DNA of 64,000 nucleotides from Pseudomonadota bacterium. GTDB taxonomy: Bacteria > Pseudomonadota > Gammaproteobacteria > Acidiferrobacterales > UBA6901. The notes beneath the pieces were generated by a model that had not been told where the DNA came from, ran no database searches, and worked only from the letters and a program-made list of their open reading frames with translations. Position 1 is the stretch's first letter; each line of letters starts with the position of its first letter. Location of the stretch: the NCBI GenBank assembly GCA_021783175.1, contig JAJXUF010000003.1, forward strand, positions 1 through 64,000, given 5' to 3'. Made by a program: the position numbers and the translations under genes. Shown in pieces: positions 47,827 to 57,008 of the stretch.

Positions 47827-48207
47827 TCACGCCACCTGAACCGGAATCGCGTTGCGCGTGTGCGTGATGCGATTGTGTTCGTCGACATACACGAGCCGCG
47901 GCTTGAACAGGGCCAGCTCTTTTTCTTCCACGATGGAAAAGGCGCAGATAATCAGAATGTCCGCCGGCTGGGCCTTGTGCGCGGCAGCCCCATTGACCGA
48001 AATAATCCCGGATCCATCCTGGGCACGGATGGCATAGGTGCTGAAACGCTCGCCATTGCGCACGTTGTACACCTCGATACGCTCGTATTCACGGATGTCG
48101 GCGGCGTCCAGAAGACGGCCGTCGATCGCCACCGATCCTTCGTAATCAAGCTCCGAATGGGTGACATGCACCCGGTGCAGCTTGGCTCGCAGCAAGGTTC
48201 TCTGCAT
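47827..48207 (-). CDS. panD: Aspartate 1-decarboxylase
   Basis: Makes beta-alanine from aspartate for pantothenate synthesis. The 126-residue proenzyme carries the self-cleavage site YEGS (Gly24-Ser25), which yields the pyruvoyl group, plus [20 protein letters not shown] and [13 protein letters not shown] sequence in the form [10 protein letters not shown]. It is the last gene of the panB-panC-panD run, 73 bp after panC, and ends at a strong terminator. Confidence 0.96.
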   Translation of the reverse strand: MQRTLLRAKLHRVHVTHSELDYEGSVAIDGRLLDAADIREYERIEVYNVRNGERFSTYAIRAQDGSGIISVNGAAAHKAQPADILIICAFSIVEEKELALFKPRLVYVDEHNRITHTRNAIPVQVA

Positions 48208-48280
48208 GAGAAAGCCTCTAGACCGAAAAATAACTAACCAAAGTCCTATTATCCGATTTTAGACTACTACTTACAAATTC

Positions 48281-49135
48281 TTACCGGCCAAGATCAACCT
48301 CGACGTTATCCAGTAGCCGCGCCCGGCCAAGCCATGCCGCCGCCAGAATCACAAGTTCCCGGTCCTCGGACCCGGGCGTCGCCAGATCGCTACGCCGCCT
48401 GATACTGATGTAATCCGGACGAAAGCCGTGTTGCGACAGCATCTTAACTGCCTCTGCTTCCGCGCCGATTGGAATGCAACCTTCACTTATCATTTGACCC
48501 TTTATTGCGGTTAACGTTGCATACAGCGATGGCGCGATACGCCGCTCCGCGTCGCTGAGGTAGCCATTGCGCGAACTTAGCGCCAGCCCGTCGGCGGCGC
48601 GCACCGTATCGACACCTATTATTTCCACCGGCATTCCAAGATCGCTCACCATAAGACGGATTAGCAACCACTGCTGGTAATCCTTTTTCCCGAACAGCGC
48701 CACATCGGGCGACACCAGGTTGAAAAGGCGATTGACCACGGTGGTGACACCGCGGAAATGGCCGGGACGCGAGGCACCGCACAGGATATCGCTCACCGCG
48801 GGAACCTCCACGATGGTCTGGGCTGCGCGACCGCGCGAATAAATCTCGTGGTCGTCGGGCAGAAAAAGCAATTCGACGCCGCTTGCACGCAGCTTTGCCA
48901 TGTCGGCCTCGAGGGTACGCGGATACGCGGCGAAATCCTCACTTGGCCCGAACTGAAGCGGATTCACATAGATACTGACTACAACCGCGTCGGCATGTTG
49001 GCGTGCATGCTGCGCGAGATGGACGTGACCATCATGCAAATTGCCCATCGTGGGCACGAAAGCGATGCGCTTGCGCCGCGAGCGCAGCGACGACAACTCG
49101 CGCTTCAGCTCAGTGACTGTCCTGACGAGATCCAT
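48281..49135 (-). CDS. panC: Pantothenate synthetase
   Basis: Joins pantoate and beta-alanine with ATP. ATG at 49135 (MDLVRTVTELKREL) is chosen; the open frame continues 75 codons upstream into panB but has no family likeness. Motifs: FVPTMGNLHDGHVHL, VSIYVNPLQFGPSEDF, GHFRGVTTVVNRLFNLV, FGKKDYQQWLLIRLMV and SSRNGYLSDAER. At 284 residues it matches the family. It starts 4 bp after the panB stop. Confidence 0.96.
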   Translation of the reverse strand: MDLVRTVTELKRELSSLRSRRKRIAFVPTMGNLHDGHVHLAQHARQHADAVVVSIYVNPLQFGPSEDFAAYPRTLEADMAKLRASGVELLFLPDDHEIYSRGRAAQTIVEVPAVSDILCGASRPGHFRGVTTVVNRLFNLVSPDVALFGKKDYQQWLLIRLMVSDLGMPVEIIGVDTVRAADGLALSSRNGYLSDAERRIAPSLYATLTAIKGQMISEGCIPIGAEAEAVKMLSQHGFRPDYISIRRRSDLATPGSEDRELVILAAAWLGRARLLDNVEVDLGR

Positions 49136-49139
49136 GGAG

Positions 49140-49940
49140 TCAGCTGAATGAATGCTCCAGCCCGGGGAAGGTCCCCGCGCGCACCTCTTCCACATAGGCG
49201 CGCACGCCAGCCTCGATGCTGTCCCTGCCCTGCATGAAATTCTTCGTGAACTTGGGACTCGGCCGTGGATACAGCCCGAGCATATCCTGCAGCACCAATA
49301 CCTGGCCGTCGCAATCAACTCCGGCTCCAATTCCAATGGTCGGAATCTCGAGATCGGCACTGACCGTCGCAGCCAGCGCTGCCGGCATCGCCTCCAGCAC
49401 GATCAGACTTGCCCCGGCCTCTTGCAGCAATCGCGCATCTTCCCGGATTCGGTGGGCAGATGTGTCATCCCTGCCCTGCACGCGAAAACCGCCCAGCTGG
49501 TGAACGGACTGCGGTGTCAGGCCGAGATGTCCACATACAGGAATTCCCCGCTCCACGAGGAAACGTACGGTATCGACCATCGGCGCGCCGCCTTCGAGCT
49601 TGACGACCTGCCCGCCTCCTTCCTTCATAAGACGACCGGCGTTCTCCAAGGCCTGCGCCGCACTGATCTGATAACTCATGAACGGCATATCGACGACCAG
49701 CAGCGCGCGCGTCACGCCACGCGCCACGCAGGCCGAATGGTAAACCATGTCATCAATCGTCACTGGTAGCGTGGAATTATGGCCTTGAATCACATTACCC
49801 AGTGAGTCGCCGACCAGCACGATGTCGACACCGGCGCGATCGAGCAAGCTGGCAAAACTGTAGTCGTAGGCAGTCAGGCAGACGATCTTTTCCCGCGCCT
49901 GCTTCATGGCCTTGATGGTGGCGACGGTAACGGGCTTCAT
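49140..49940 (-). CDS. panB: 3-methyl-2-oxobutanoate hydroxymethyltransferase
   Basis: Adds a hydroxymethyl group from methylene-tetrahydrofolate to ketoisovalerate, the first pantoate step. The 266 residues contain [58 protein letters not shown] and the catalytic-site [12 protein letters not shown]. Its ATG overlaps the upstream kinase stop (ATGA), so the pcnB-folK-kinase-panB-panC genes are tightly packed. Confidence 0.97.
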   Translation of the reverse strand: MKPVTVATIKAMKQAREKIVCLTAYDYSFASLLDRAGVDIVLVGDSLGNVIQGHNSTLPVTIDDMVYHSACVARGVTRALLVVDMPFMSYQISAAQALENAGRLMKEGGGQVVKLEGGAPMVDTVRFLVERGIPVCGHLGLTPQSVHQLGGFRVQGRDDTSAHRIREDARLLQEAGASLIVLEAMPAALAATVSADLEIPTIGIGAGVDCDGQVLVLQDMLGLYPRPSPKFTKNFMQGRDSIEAGVRAYVEEVRAGTFPGLEHSFS

Positions 49941-50623
49941 AAGCCGGACGGAAGGGGGTTGAAGAAGTGCCTGCCGCTGCGCACGCTGGGCAAATGGTCG
50001 AGCAAAGCCTCAAAATCCGCATCACTATCCACGAAATTGACCTCCGCCGCGTTCACGACCAGCAGTGGCGCGGCCGTATAGTGATAGAAGAAGTGCGTAT
50101 AACCGTCGACGATCGATTCTATATAGGAGCGCTCGATGAGTCTTTCATACCCGACCCCGCGTTTGCGCACACGCTCCATCAGCACATCCACCGGAGCCTG
50201 GAGGTAGATGACCAAATCGGGTGTCGGCATGTCCAAACTCATCTGTGAGTACACCTGCTCGTACAGGCGCCATTCGTCATCGTCCAGATTCAGGCGCGCA
50301 AACAGACTATCCTTTTCAAGCAAGAAGTCGGCGACCCTGCCTGGTCTGAACATATCGCCCTGTTTCAGTTCCCGCAACTGGCGCACTCTCTGGAACAGGA
50401 AGAATAACTGGGTCGGCAGGGCGAACTGCTTGCGCGATTGATAGAAACGCTCGAGAAACGGGTTTTCTTCGGGGCGCTCGAGAAGCAGGTCACTGCCAAA
50501 GGCCTCAGAAAGCCTCTGCGCAATGCTGGTCTTGCCGACGCCGATCGGTCCCTCCACGACCACATATCCGGGATTCCGTGTATGACCTACCGTTGCGACC
50601 GGGTTCTGGGTGCCCGAATTCAT
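49937..50623 (-). CDS. Deoxynucleoside kinase (deoxyadenosine/deoxyguanosine kinase family)
   Basis: Predicted salvage kinase for deoxynucleosides. ATG at 50623 gives 228 residues; the longer open frame upstream lies in folK. P-loop [17 protein letters not shown] near residue 20, [19 protein letters not shown], the ERPE acid region, then [21 protein letters not shown] with the LID arginines. Its ATG overlaps the folK stop by 4 bp and its stop overlaps the panB ATG. Which deoxynucleoside it prefers cannot be told from sequence. Confidence 0.88.
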   Translation of the reverse strand: MNSGTQNPVATVGHTRNPGYVVVEGPIGVGKTSIAQRLSEAFGSDLLLERPEENPFLERFYQSRKQFALPTQLFFLFQRVRQLRELKQGDMFRPGRVADFLLEKDSLFARLNLDDDEWRLYEQVYSQMSLDMPTPDLVIYLQAPVDVLMERVRKRGVGYERLIERSYIESIVDGYTHFFYHYTAAPLLVVNAAEVNFVDSDADFEALLDHLPSVRSGRHFFNPLPSGL

Positions 50624-51174
50624 GAGTTTCTCTTGGATAATTCCGCGTTTTTCCGGCCACAGGCCGTCGCCACTTTTTCGATCTTCTGCCCGGTACACCC
50701 GGCCATAAGGTCCACTATCCGACCGGCGCCGTCAATCGCAAGATCCGGTGCAACTTCGTATAAAGGATACAGGACGAAAGCGCGCTCGTGGAGCCTTGGA
50801 TGAGGCAACACCAGCTCCACTTGGCGGCAGGCCTCCTGAGAACCGTCCGGCCATACATAGAGTAGCAAATCCAAATCAAGCACCCGCGGCCCGCCAGGCA
50901 TTTCTCGCACTCGCCCACGCCCTGCTTCTATTGCCAGCAAATGCTGCAGTAGCGACGCAGGCTTTAGGCTTGTGGACAGACGACAAACAGCATTGATGAA
51001 ATCAGGTTGATCTTGGATGCCCACTGGTGCACTGCGGTAGAGTCCAGAAGAGCGTTCAACGCATGTACCCGGAAGTTCGCCGAGCAGTGCGATAGCCATG
51101 CACACTTGGTCGGCGGGAGTATCCAAATTACTTCCCAGGCCGACAAAGGCACTGGCCCGATCAGGCGGAATCAC
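50620..51174 (-). CDS. folK: 2-amino-4-hydroxy-6-hydroxymethyldihydropteridine pyrophosphokinase
   Basis: Transfers pyrophosphate to the pterin in folate synthesis. GTG at 51174 gives VIPPDRASAFVGLGSNLDTP and 184 residues, overlapping the pcnB stop by 14 bp; the frame is open 112 codons further but in pcnB. Motifs: FVGLGSNL, YRSAPVGIQDQPDFINAV, the catalytic MPGGPRVLDLDLLLY and PHPRLHERAFVLYPL. Close coupling with pcnB is the usual gammaproteobacterial layout. Confidence 0.94.
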   Translation of the reverse strand: MIPPDRASAFVGLGSNLDTPADQVCMAIALLGELPGTCVERSSGLYRSAPVGIQDQPDFINAVCRLSTSLKPASLLQHLLAIEAGRGRVREMPGGPRVLDLDLLLYVWPDGSQEACRQVELVLPHPRLHERAFVLYPLYEVAPDLAIDGAGRIVDLMAGCTGQKIEKVATACGRKNAELSKRNS

Positions 51175-52483
51175 GGCCTGCAGGTCGGCGCTGGCGCCGG
51201 CGACGCTTTGGACGTACCCCCGTTTCGGGAGCCAGCGAGCGCACCATATCTGTGCGTTTCTCAGGGATGACCTCCTGGAAAGTCGTCCACCACTCGGCAA
51301 GCTCCGCATCGGCCTCCCCAGCCTGGGCGCGCAAGACCAAAAAATCGTACGCTGCGCGGAAACGTTTGTGCTCCAGCAGACGAAAGGCGTTTTTGCCGTG
51401 GCGTCGCGGGAACCGCAATTGCATTTCCCATATTTCGCGCATTGGGTAACTGAAGCGCTTTGGAATGGAAATATGTCGGATCTGCTCGCGCAATATTTCA
51501 TCGGCAGCATGACGCATCGCCTCAGGCTCTTTCATGCCATCCGCGGTGAGCCGTCCCACACGCAAACGCATTGGTTCCCACAGGAACGCGGCAAAGAGGA
51601 ACGCTGGATTCACCGGTTTGTCCTGAGCCACGCGGACATCCGTGCCTTCCAGCGCCTTGGGCAGCAGCACGCGCGGATAGTTTTCGCTTTCCGACGCGAG
51701 GCTTTCATCTGTCGCCGGAAACAGATAGCGGAATAGATCGTAGCGTCGCAGCAACTCATAAGTCTCGGCGGCATAACCACCGTGAAATAGTTTTAGAACC
51801 TCCTCGAACATGCGGGCTGGCGATACATCAAGCAGAAGATGACCCAGTTCTCTGATGGGCTCGGCCGTTGCTGCGTCAATGCGAAAACCGAGCTTGGCGG
51901 CGAAACGAGCCGCACGCAGCATTCGAACGGGGTCCTCGCTGTATCGCAAGTGGGGATCGCCAATCATGCGCATTACCCCGTCTTTAAGATCGTTGGCTCC
52001 ACCAACGTAATCCATGACCGTGAAGTCGCGTATGTTGTAGTACAGTGCATTGACGGTGAAATCGCGCCTTAGCGCATCCTCTTCCTGCGTTCCGAAAATA
52101 TTATGGTCGGCCTGAGGTGGTCGCTGATGCCGACCGCCAGTCGCAGCGTCGGCGACATCGCCCTGCGTTTCCCCTTCCGCGGCGACCGCCGGGTTACCGC
52201 GGAAGGTCGCGACCTCAATGATCTCCCGGCCGAAATGAATATGCGCCAGGCGAAAGCGCCGGCCGATGAGACGGGCGTTGCGGAAAACTTCTTGAATCTG
52301 TTCCGGACTGGCGTCCGTCACCACGTCGAAGTCCTTAGGTTCGTGCCCGAGCATCAAATCACGTACGCAACCCCCGACCAACAGGCTGACGAAGCCGGCA
52401 TCGCGCAGGCGATAGAGCACTTTAAGGGCATTATCACTTATAAGATTGCGCGAAATCGGGTGTTCCGCGCGGGGAATAATCAC
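51161..52483 (-). CDS. pcnB: Poly(A) polymerase I
   Basis: Adds poly(A) tails to RNA 3' ends, promoting decay. The 440 residues have the nucleotidyltransferase core LVGGCVRDLMLGHEPKDFDVVT with the catalytic Asp pair, RRDFTVNALYYNIRD and EDPVRMLRAARFAAKLGF, then the neck/body, and a basic C-terminus (RPKRRRRQRRPAGRDSA). A tail at the end and family order with folK favour PcnB over CCA-adding enzyme. Both tRNA-Leu genes and tRNA-Glu here encode CCA, consistent with that. Confidence 0.94.
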   Translation of the reverse strand: MIIPRAEHPISRNLISDNALKVLYRLRDAGFVSLLVGGCVRDLMLGHEPKDFDVVTDASPEQIQEVFRNARLIGRRFRLAHIHFGREIIEVATFRGNPAVAAEGETQGDVADAATGGRHQRPPQADHNIFGTQEEDALRRDFTVNALYYNIRDFTVMDYVGGANDLKDGVMRMIGDPHLRYSEDPVRMLRAARFAAKLGFRIDAATAEPIRELGHLLLDVSPARMFEEVLKLFHGGYAAETYELLRRYDLFRYLFPATDESLASESENYPRVLLPKALEGTDVRVAQDKPVNPAFLFAAFLWEPMRLRVGRLTADGMKEPEAMRHAADEILREQIRHISIPKRFSYPMREIWEMQLRFPRRHGKNAFRLLEHKRFRAAYDFLVLRAQAGEADAELAEWWTTFQEVIPEKRTDMVRSLAPETGVRPKRRRRQRRPAGRDSA

Positions 52484-52550
52484 AGGAGTGTTAATTGTCT
52501 CACCTTTCCGGCCAGTTTCTGGACGGCGCCATCACTGGAATTCTATTTCG

Positions 52551-52578
52551 TTGTTTAATGAACCCGGGTCGGTATAAT
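52551..52578 (+). promoter_or_regulatory. Sigma70-type promoter for tRNA-Glu
   Basis: TTGTTT (52551-52556) and a consensus TATAAT (52573-52578) are 16 bp apart and the -10 ends 42 bp before the tRNA. The sequence is divergent from pcnB. Confidence 0.65.
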
Positions 52579-52620
52579 AGCACCCCTTTCGAGGCACAAG
52601 GAAAACCTGCAGCCGCGCCC

Positions 52621-52696
52621 GCTCCCTTCGTCTAGTGGCCTAGGACGTCGCCCTCTCACGGCGAAAACAGGGGTTCGAGTCCCCTAGGGAGCGCCA
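52621..52696 (+). tRNA. tRNA-Glu(CTC)
   Basis: 76 nt with acceptor GCTCCCT paired to AGGGAGC, D-arm TCTAGTGGCCTAGGA, anticodon loop CTCTCAC (anticodon CTC, reads GAG), T-loop TTCGAGT and encoded CCA. The body is close to E. coli tRNA-Glu. Only one Glu isoacceptor is in this window. Confidence 0.96.
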
Positions 52697-53023
52697 ATAC
52701 AATTATGCTTTCGGCGCACAAAGCAGATGCGGAGCCCGCTTTTCCGGGTGGTAAGCCGCCGCTATGGCCTCGAACTCCCGGCTATTTTCCAAGGGAAGCC
52801 CTCGATGGTCGCGATTGCAACATTTGTCGTTTCCGCGCAGACCCGACAAACCGAATCGCCAAGACTCCTCGTATTTAAGACATGGCTGGCATCGCTACGA
52901 GCAGCGCTGTCGGCGCGTCTGCAGGCCCTTGGGCACCGCTCTCCCAGACTGGCTCTGCAGCCCTTGATTTTTCGCTCTATGCCCACAAATTAGCCCCGAT
53001 AAACGTATAGGCGGCTCCATCCC
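52697..53023. other. Intergenic region after tRNA-Glu
   Basis: This 327-bp stretch has open frames on both strands but none with a ribosome-binding site or recognisable protein. No terminator with a U tract was seen directly after the tRNA. It presumably contains the promoter of the thioredoxin-like gene. Confidence 0.35.
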
Positions 53024-53887
53024 ATGAGCAATTCACCTCACATAGCAGACGTGACGCAGGCAGACTTTGATGCCCAGGTTCTGCAAAAGTCCCACACTGT
53101 CCCGGTTCTGGTCGATTTCTGGGCCGCCTGGTGCGCCCCATGCAAGATGCTAATGCCGGTGCTGGCGCGGCTGGCTGACGAATATCAAGGGCGCTTCTTC
53201 CTCGCCAAAGTCGATACGGACAAAGAGCAGGATTTGGCCGCACGTTATGCCGTGCGCAGCCTGCCAACAGTGAAATTATTCAGGAACGGCCAAGTCATCG
53301 ACGAATTCATGGGCGCACAACCGGAACGCGCAATTCGCGAGCTGATTGAACGCCACGCCCCGCGTCCCTCCGATGCTCTGGTTACCGATGCCCAGTTGGC
53401 GCTGGAACGCGGAGAAACGGACAAAGCTGCCGAAATCCTGGTGCGCGCAGTCGAGATGGACCCCACCAATGACCGGGCAAGGCTGCAGTTGGCAAAACTG
53501 CGTTTTGAGAATGGTCAGCGAGAAGATGGGGAACGCCTTCTGGCCGGCCTGTCACGCGAGGCAAAAAACGACCCGCTAGCGACTGCGTTGCTCGCTCGCC
53601 AGGAGTTCGCGCGGATCGTCGCCGACGCGCCTGCACTCGCGGAGCTCCAACGCATTGTCGCGGCGAACCCGAAAAACAGCGAGGCGTCCTACCAGTTGAG
53701 TGCACGTTTGATACTGCAGGGAAACTACGAAGCCGCTCTGGATTTGCTTTTAGGGATAGTTCAGCACGATCGCCGCTTTGGCGACGACGCAGCGCGTAAG
53801 GTAATGTTGACGGTCTTCAATTTGTTGGGCGGGAAAGGCGACGTGGTCAAAAAATACCGCGCCCAACTTTCCATGGCACTGAACTAA
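53024..53887 (+). CDS. ybbN: Thioredoxin-domain co-chaperone, YbbN/CnoX-like
   Basis: The first 110 residues are a thioredoxin domain with the active site WCAPCK and PVLVDFWAAWC, FLAKVDTDKEQDLAARYAVRSLPTVK. The rest (about 115-287) are helical TPR-type repeats (EILVRAVEMDPTNDRARLQLA, and LAELQRIVAANPKNSEASYQLS). The plan is that of YbbN/CnoX, which protects proteins from oxidative over-damage and hands clients to chaperones. Both redox cysteines are kept, unlike E. coli YbbN (SXXC), so it may have oxidoreductase activity. Stands alone. Confidence 0.9.
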   Translation: MSNSPHIADVTQADFDAQVLQKSHTVPVLVDFWAAWCAPCKMLMPVLARLADEYQGRFFLAKVDTDKEQDLAARYAVRSLPTVKLFRNGQVIDEFMGAQPERAIRELIERHAPRPSDALVTDAQLALERGETDKAAEILVRAVEMDPTNDRARLQLAKLRFENGQREDGERLLAGLSREAKNDPLATALLARQEFARIVADAPALAELQRIVAANPKNSEASYQLSARLILQGNYEAALDLLLGIVQHDRRFGDDAARKVMLTVFNLLGGKGDVVKKYRAQLSMALN

Positions 53888-53974
53888 CGGCGGCATTCCG
53901 TGTACCGCAGTCTTCCGTGCATTATCCGCTACAGATAAAAACGCCTCGACCGCACACAACGCGAAAATCTAGGT

Positions 53975-54640
53975 CTATTTGTTGCGCAGATACTGTTCGT
54001 CGCTGAAGGTCCCCACCCACTGCGGGCGATACACCACAAACATGGCAATCAGCGTGCCGGTCAGAATACCCTCGGGAAAGATCATTAGCAGGTAAAAGGG
54101 CAGATACTGGGTTGATAGGCGATCCCAACTGTACGCATGGCTCAAGGCAAGCACAATAGTTGAAGCAAGACCGGTAGCTGCCATCGCCAAAGCCGCACCA
54201 AAAAACGCATTCACAAAGACATATACGAAGAAATGGCGCGGCAACAGGCGTTTGCCGTAGACCAGAACAATCTGACTTAGTAGAACCGGCAACACGCCCA
54301 TGAGCAAAGCGTTGATGGAGAATGTCTGCCAACCACTCATTCCATTCAATGTCACACCCAGCAAGGTCGCACTCATGCCCACGATGGCAAGCTGCCATCC
54401 GAACATCAACGTCAGCAAGGTCGCCCCGAGCAGGTGGAAGTTGAGCCCAGGCGCGACGCCGGCCTTGAGCGCCCAAACCATCAGCAGACCGACGCAAATG
54501 CCGGGCAGGACATTAAGCAGCTGGCTTTCGTACAACCGCCGCCAGGGTGCCAGCGATATGGCGGCCAACAAGACTACGGCGTACAACCCGTGCGCCAGCC
54601 ACAACCAGCCGATTGGAAGCAAACCGTCGGGAAAATTCAT
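53975..54640 (-). CDS. CbiM-like/COG3235 integral membrane protein
   Basis: The 221-residue protein starts MNFPDGLLPIGWLW, like the metal-binding N-terminus of CbiM/NikM ECF-type permeases, and has six or seven membrane segments (about 12-30, 45-65, 72-98, 103-122, 128-150, 165-185, 195-212). It belongs to the predicted membrane family COG3235 related to CbiM. No CbiN, CbiQ or CbiO partner is nearby, so transport of Co or Ni is not supported. It diverges from a cupredoxin gene 154 bp away. Confidence 0.8.
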   Translation of the reverse strand: MNFPDGLLPIGWLWLAHGLYAVVLLAAISLAPWRRLYESQLLNVLPGICVGLLMVWALKAGVAPGLNFHLLGATLLTLMFGWQLAIVGMSATLLGVTLNGMSGWQTFSINALLMGVLPVLLSQIVLVYGKRLLPRHFFVYVFVNAFFGAALAMAATGLASTIVLALSHAYSWDRLSTQYLPFYLLMIFPEGILTGTLIAMFVVYRPQWVGTFSDEQYLRNK

Positions 54641-54794
54641 CGCTCAATACAAACCTTGCGGTTGGACTGTGATTGATGGCCGTGCAATGGCACTGCCGAT
54701 TTTGAATCGGTCAAGTTGCTATGCTAGCTTAGGTCACCCCGAAAATGATAGGCGTGGGCCAGATAAAAGCTCAAATTAATCAAGGAGAATTGGA

Positions 54795-55184
54795 ATGACA
54801 AGAACACGCTACGCGGTCGCAATGGTGATGGCGGCCCTATTGGCCAGCACCGTACTGGTGCAGGCAGACGCGGCGGAGCCACAAGTAATCGACGTTACCC
54901 TGGGAAGCTATTTCATCAAACCGGACAAGATCACCGTAAAAGTCGGTCAACCGGTCACATTGAAGGTTAAGAATGAAGCCTGGTTTGTGCCACATGACCT
55001 CGTCATCAAGGCGCCCGACGCGGGCATTAACTTCAAGGTTGACCTGCATGGCGGCAAGAGCGGTAGCACGACATTTACCCCGACCAAGACTGGCACCTAC
55101 AAAATGTACTGTGACAAGAAATCACCATTCGGCAAGAACCACGAAGAAAAAGGAATGCACGGTGAGCTGGTAGTGGCTCCTTGA
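54795..55184 (+). CDS. Periplasmic cupredoxin-domain protein
   Basis: The 129-residue product has a signal peptide (cleavage probably after ADAA near 27) and a single cupredoxin fold. Candidate type-1 copper ligands are His in FVPHDL, Cys in KMYCDKK, and His/Met in EEKGMHGELVV, a pattern seen in small plastocyanin-like proteins. A role in electron transfer or copper binding outside the cytoplasm follows from the fold; the partner is unknown. ATG at 54795 follows AAGGAGAATTGGA. Divergent from the CbiM-like gene. Confidence 0.85.
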   Translation: MTRTRYAVAMVMAALLASTVLVQADAAEPQVIDVTLGSYFIKPDKITVKVGQPVTLKVKNEAWFVPHDLVIKAPDAGINFKVDLHGGKSGSTTFTPTKTGTYKMYCDKKSPFGKNHEEKGMHGELVVAP

Positions 55185-55514
55185 ACCCCTGGGCGACGCT
55201 GATCGCCCCGGGACAAGGCATTGCGGGCGGTGCCTCGAATCCTCCTATCCGCGGTTTCAGGCAACCTTCACTGGCTTATTCTGACCGCATTATGCCGCCC
55301 TACCACACGATTGTTCGCACCCGACGCTTCGCCGCAAGCTGACTGCTTGCGGCGACCTTCACTAGCCAGCACGCCGCACTGACATGGCATGATTTCGCAT
55401 GGCGCAATAACAATCGAATCACGACCACAGTTAAAGTAGCGCCTTTCCTCGTATTACACTTGGCGCGCGGCCAACGTCGTGATTTACTGGGCCCGCACGC
55501 TTGAGGAAGCAACC
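55185..55514. other. Intergenic region before glcD
   Basis: No gene was found in this 330-bp gap. A stem CCTGGGCGA/TCGCCCCGGG follows the cupredoxin stop without a U tract. A perfect 10-bp inverted repeat CGCCGCAAGC-TGACT-GCTTGCGGCG lies at 55330-55354, also without a U tract. The glcD promoter should be in the second half. Confidence 0.4.
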
Positions 55515-57002
55515 ATGTCGAGTCTCGCACCGGCCACACCAGCACAGCACGCATCACGCGAGCTCGTAAAGTCGTTGCTCGAGATATTGCCGCCAGAGGG
55601 TCTGTTGTCAGAAACAGAGGACTTGCGGCCCTACGAATGCGATGGTCTTTCTGCCTATCGCATGCTTCCAATGCTCGTAGCCTTGCCGGACAGCGTAAAT
55701 CAGCTGCAGAAAATTCTGAAAATATGCAAGGAACACGGTACTCCGGTAGTCGCGCGCGGCGCCGGAACAAGTCTTTCCGGCGGCGCCCTTCCGCGCGCCG
55801 ACGGCGTATTGTTGTCGCTTGCCAAATTCAATCGCATTTTGGACATCGATCCCGTCAACCGCACGGCTCGCGTCGAACCCGGCGTCCGCAATCTGGCAAT
55901 TTCCCAGGCGGTGGCGCCATTGGGACTCTATTACGCGCCTGACCCTTCATCACAGATCGCCTGCAGCATCGGCGGCAATGTTGCCGAGAACGCCGGCGGC
56001 GTGCACTGCCTCAAGTACGGTTTAACCGTTCACAACATTCAGAAACTCAAGTTTCTTACGATTGACGGAGACCTCATTACCGTTGGCAGCGACGCACTGG
56101 ATGGACCAGGCTACGATCTGCTGGCATTCATGACGGGATCGGAAGGACTGCTTGGAGTGGTCGTCGAAATCACGGTGAAACTCCTGCCAAAACCGGAACG
56201 CGCCCAAGTCGTGCTCGCTGCATTCGATGACATCGAAAAGGCTGGCGCTGGAGTCGCCGCACTCATTGGCGCCGGCATCATTCCGGCCGGGCTGGAGATG
56301 ATGGACAATCTCGCCATCCGTGCAGCCGAACAGTTTGTGCATGCCGGCTATCCTGTGGATGCACAGGCAATATTGCTTTGTGAATTGGACGGCGTGAACG
56401 AGGAAGTCTCGGAACAAATCCTGCACGTGCGCACCCTATTACAGCAGTGCGGCGCCACGGAAACCCGTACCGCCGGGGATGAGCGCGAACGCGCGCTGTT
56501 CTGGGCGGGGCGCAAAGCGGCATTTCCTGCGTGCGGCAGGCTCAGCCCTGACTACTACTGCATGGATGGCACCATTCCCCGCAAACATCTGGCGCATGTG
56601 CTCAAGCGCATCGGTGAAATGTCCGCGGAAACCGGACTGCCGGTGGCAAACGTGTTTCACGCCGGCGACGGTAATCTGCATCCGCTTATTCTCTACGACG
56701 CCAACAAACCAGGCGACTTGGAACGCGCCGAATACTTCGGCGGCAAGATACTGGAGCTATGTATCGCAGTTGGCGGAACAATTACCGGAGAGCATGGTGT
56801 CGGCATCGAAAAGATAAACCAGATGTGCATCCAATTTACGGCGCCGGAATTGAGCCAATTTCACGCACTCAAACATGCGTTCGATCCGTACGGCCTGCTT
56901 AACCCCGGCAAGGCCATACCGACGCTGCAGCGCTGCGCGGAGTACGGCGCCATGCACGTTCACAATGGCAAGCTCGCTTTCCCAGATATCGAACGGTTCT
57001 GA
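55515..57002 (+). CDS. glcD: Glycolate oxidase subunit GlcD
   Basis: FAD subunit that oxidises glycolate to glyoxylate with GlcE and GlcF. ATG at 55515 (MSSLAPATP) follows GAGGA; an upstream ATG adds 12 residues. 495 residues. The FAD-binding PCMH domain has VVARGAGTSLSGGALP and CSIGGNVAENAGGVHCLKYG; the C-terminal cap has YYCMDGTIPRKHL, NVFHAGDGNLHPLILYD and GTITGEHGVGIEK. First gene of glcDEF; no glcC regulator gene is adjacent. Confidence 0.96.
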   Translation: MSSLAPATPAQHASRELVKSLLEILPPEGLLSETEDLRPYECDGLSAYRMLPMLVALPDSVNQLQKILKICKEHGTPVVARGAGTSLSGGALPRADGVLLSLAKFNRILDIDPVNRTARVEPGVRNLAISQAVAPLGLYYAPDPSSQIACSIGGNVAENAGGVHCLKYGLTVHNIQKLKFLTIDGDLITVGSDALDGPGYDLLAFMTGSEGLLGVVVEITVKLLPKPERAQVVLAAFDDIEKAGAGVAALIGAGIIPAGLEMMDNLAIRAAEQFVHAGYPVDAQAILLCELDGVNEEVSEQILHVRTLLQQCGATETRTAGDERERALFWAGRKAAFPACGRLSPDYYCMDGTIPRKHLAHVLKRIGEMSAETGLPVANVFHAGDGNLHPLILYDANKPGDLERAEYFGGKILELCIAVGGTITGEHGVGIEKINQMCIQFTAPELSQFHALKHAFDPYGLLNPGKAIPTLQRCAEYGAMHVHNGKLAFPDIERF

Positions 57003-57008
57003 AATCCG

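Noticed and set aside
49136..49360. 75-residue extension of PanC
   Set aside because: It lies inside panB in another frame and has no family likeness; ATG 49135 fits the family length.
55300..55770. 156-residue minus-strand open frame
   Set aside because: Arg/Cys/Ala-rich, overlaps the start of glcD and has no ribosome-binding site.
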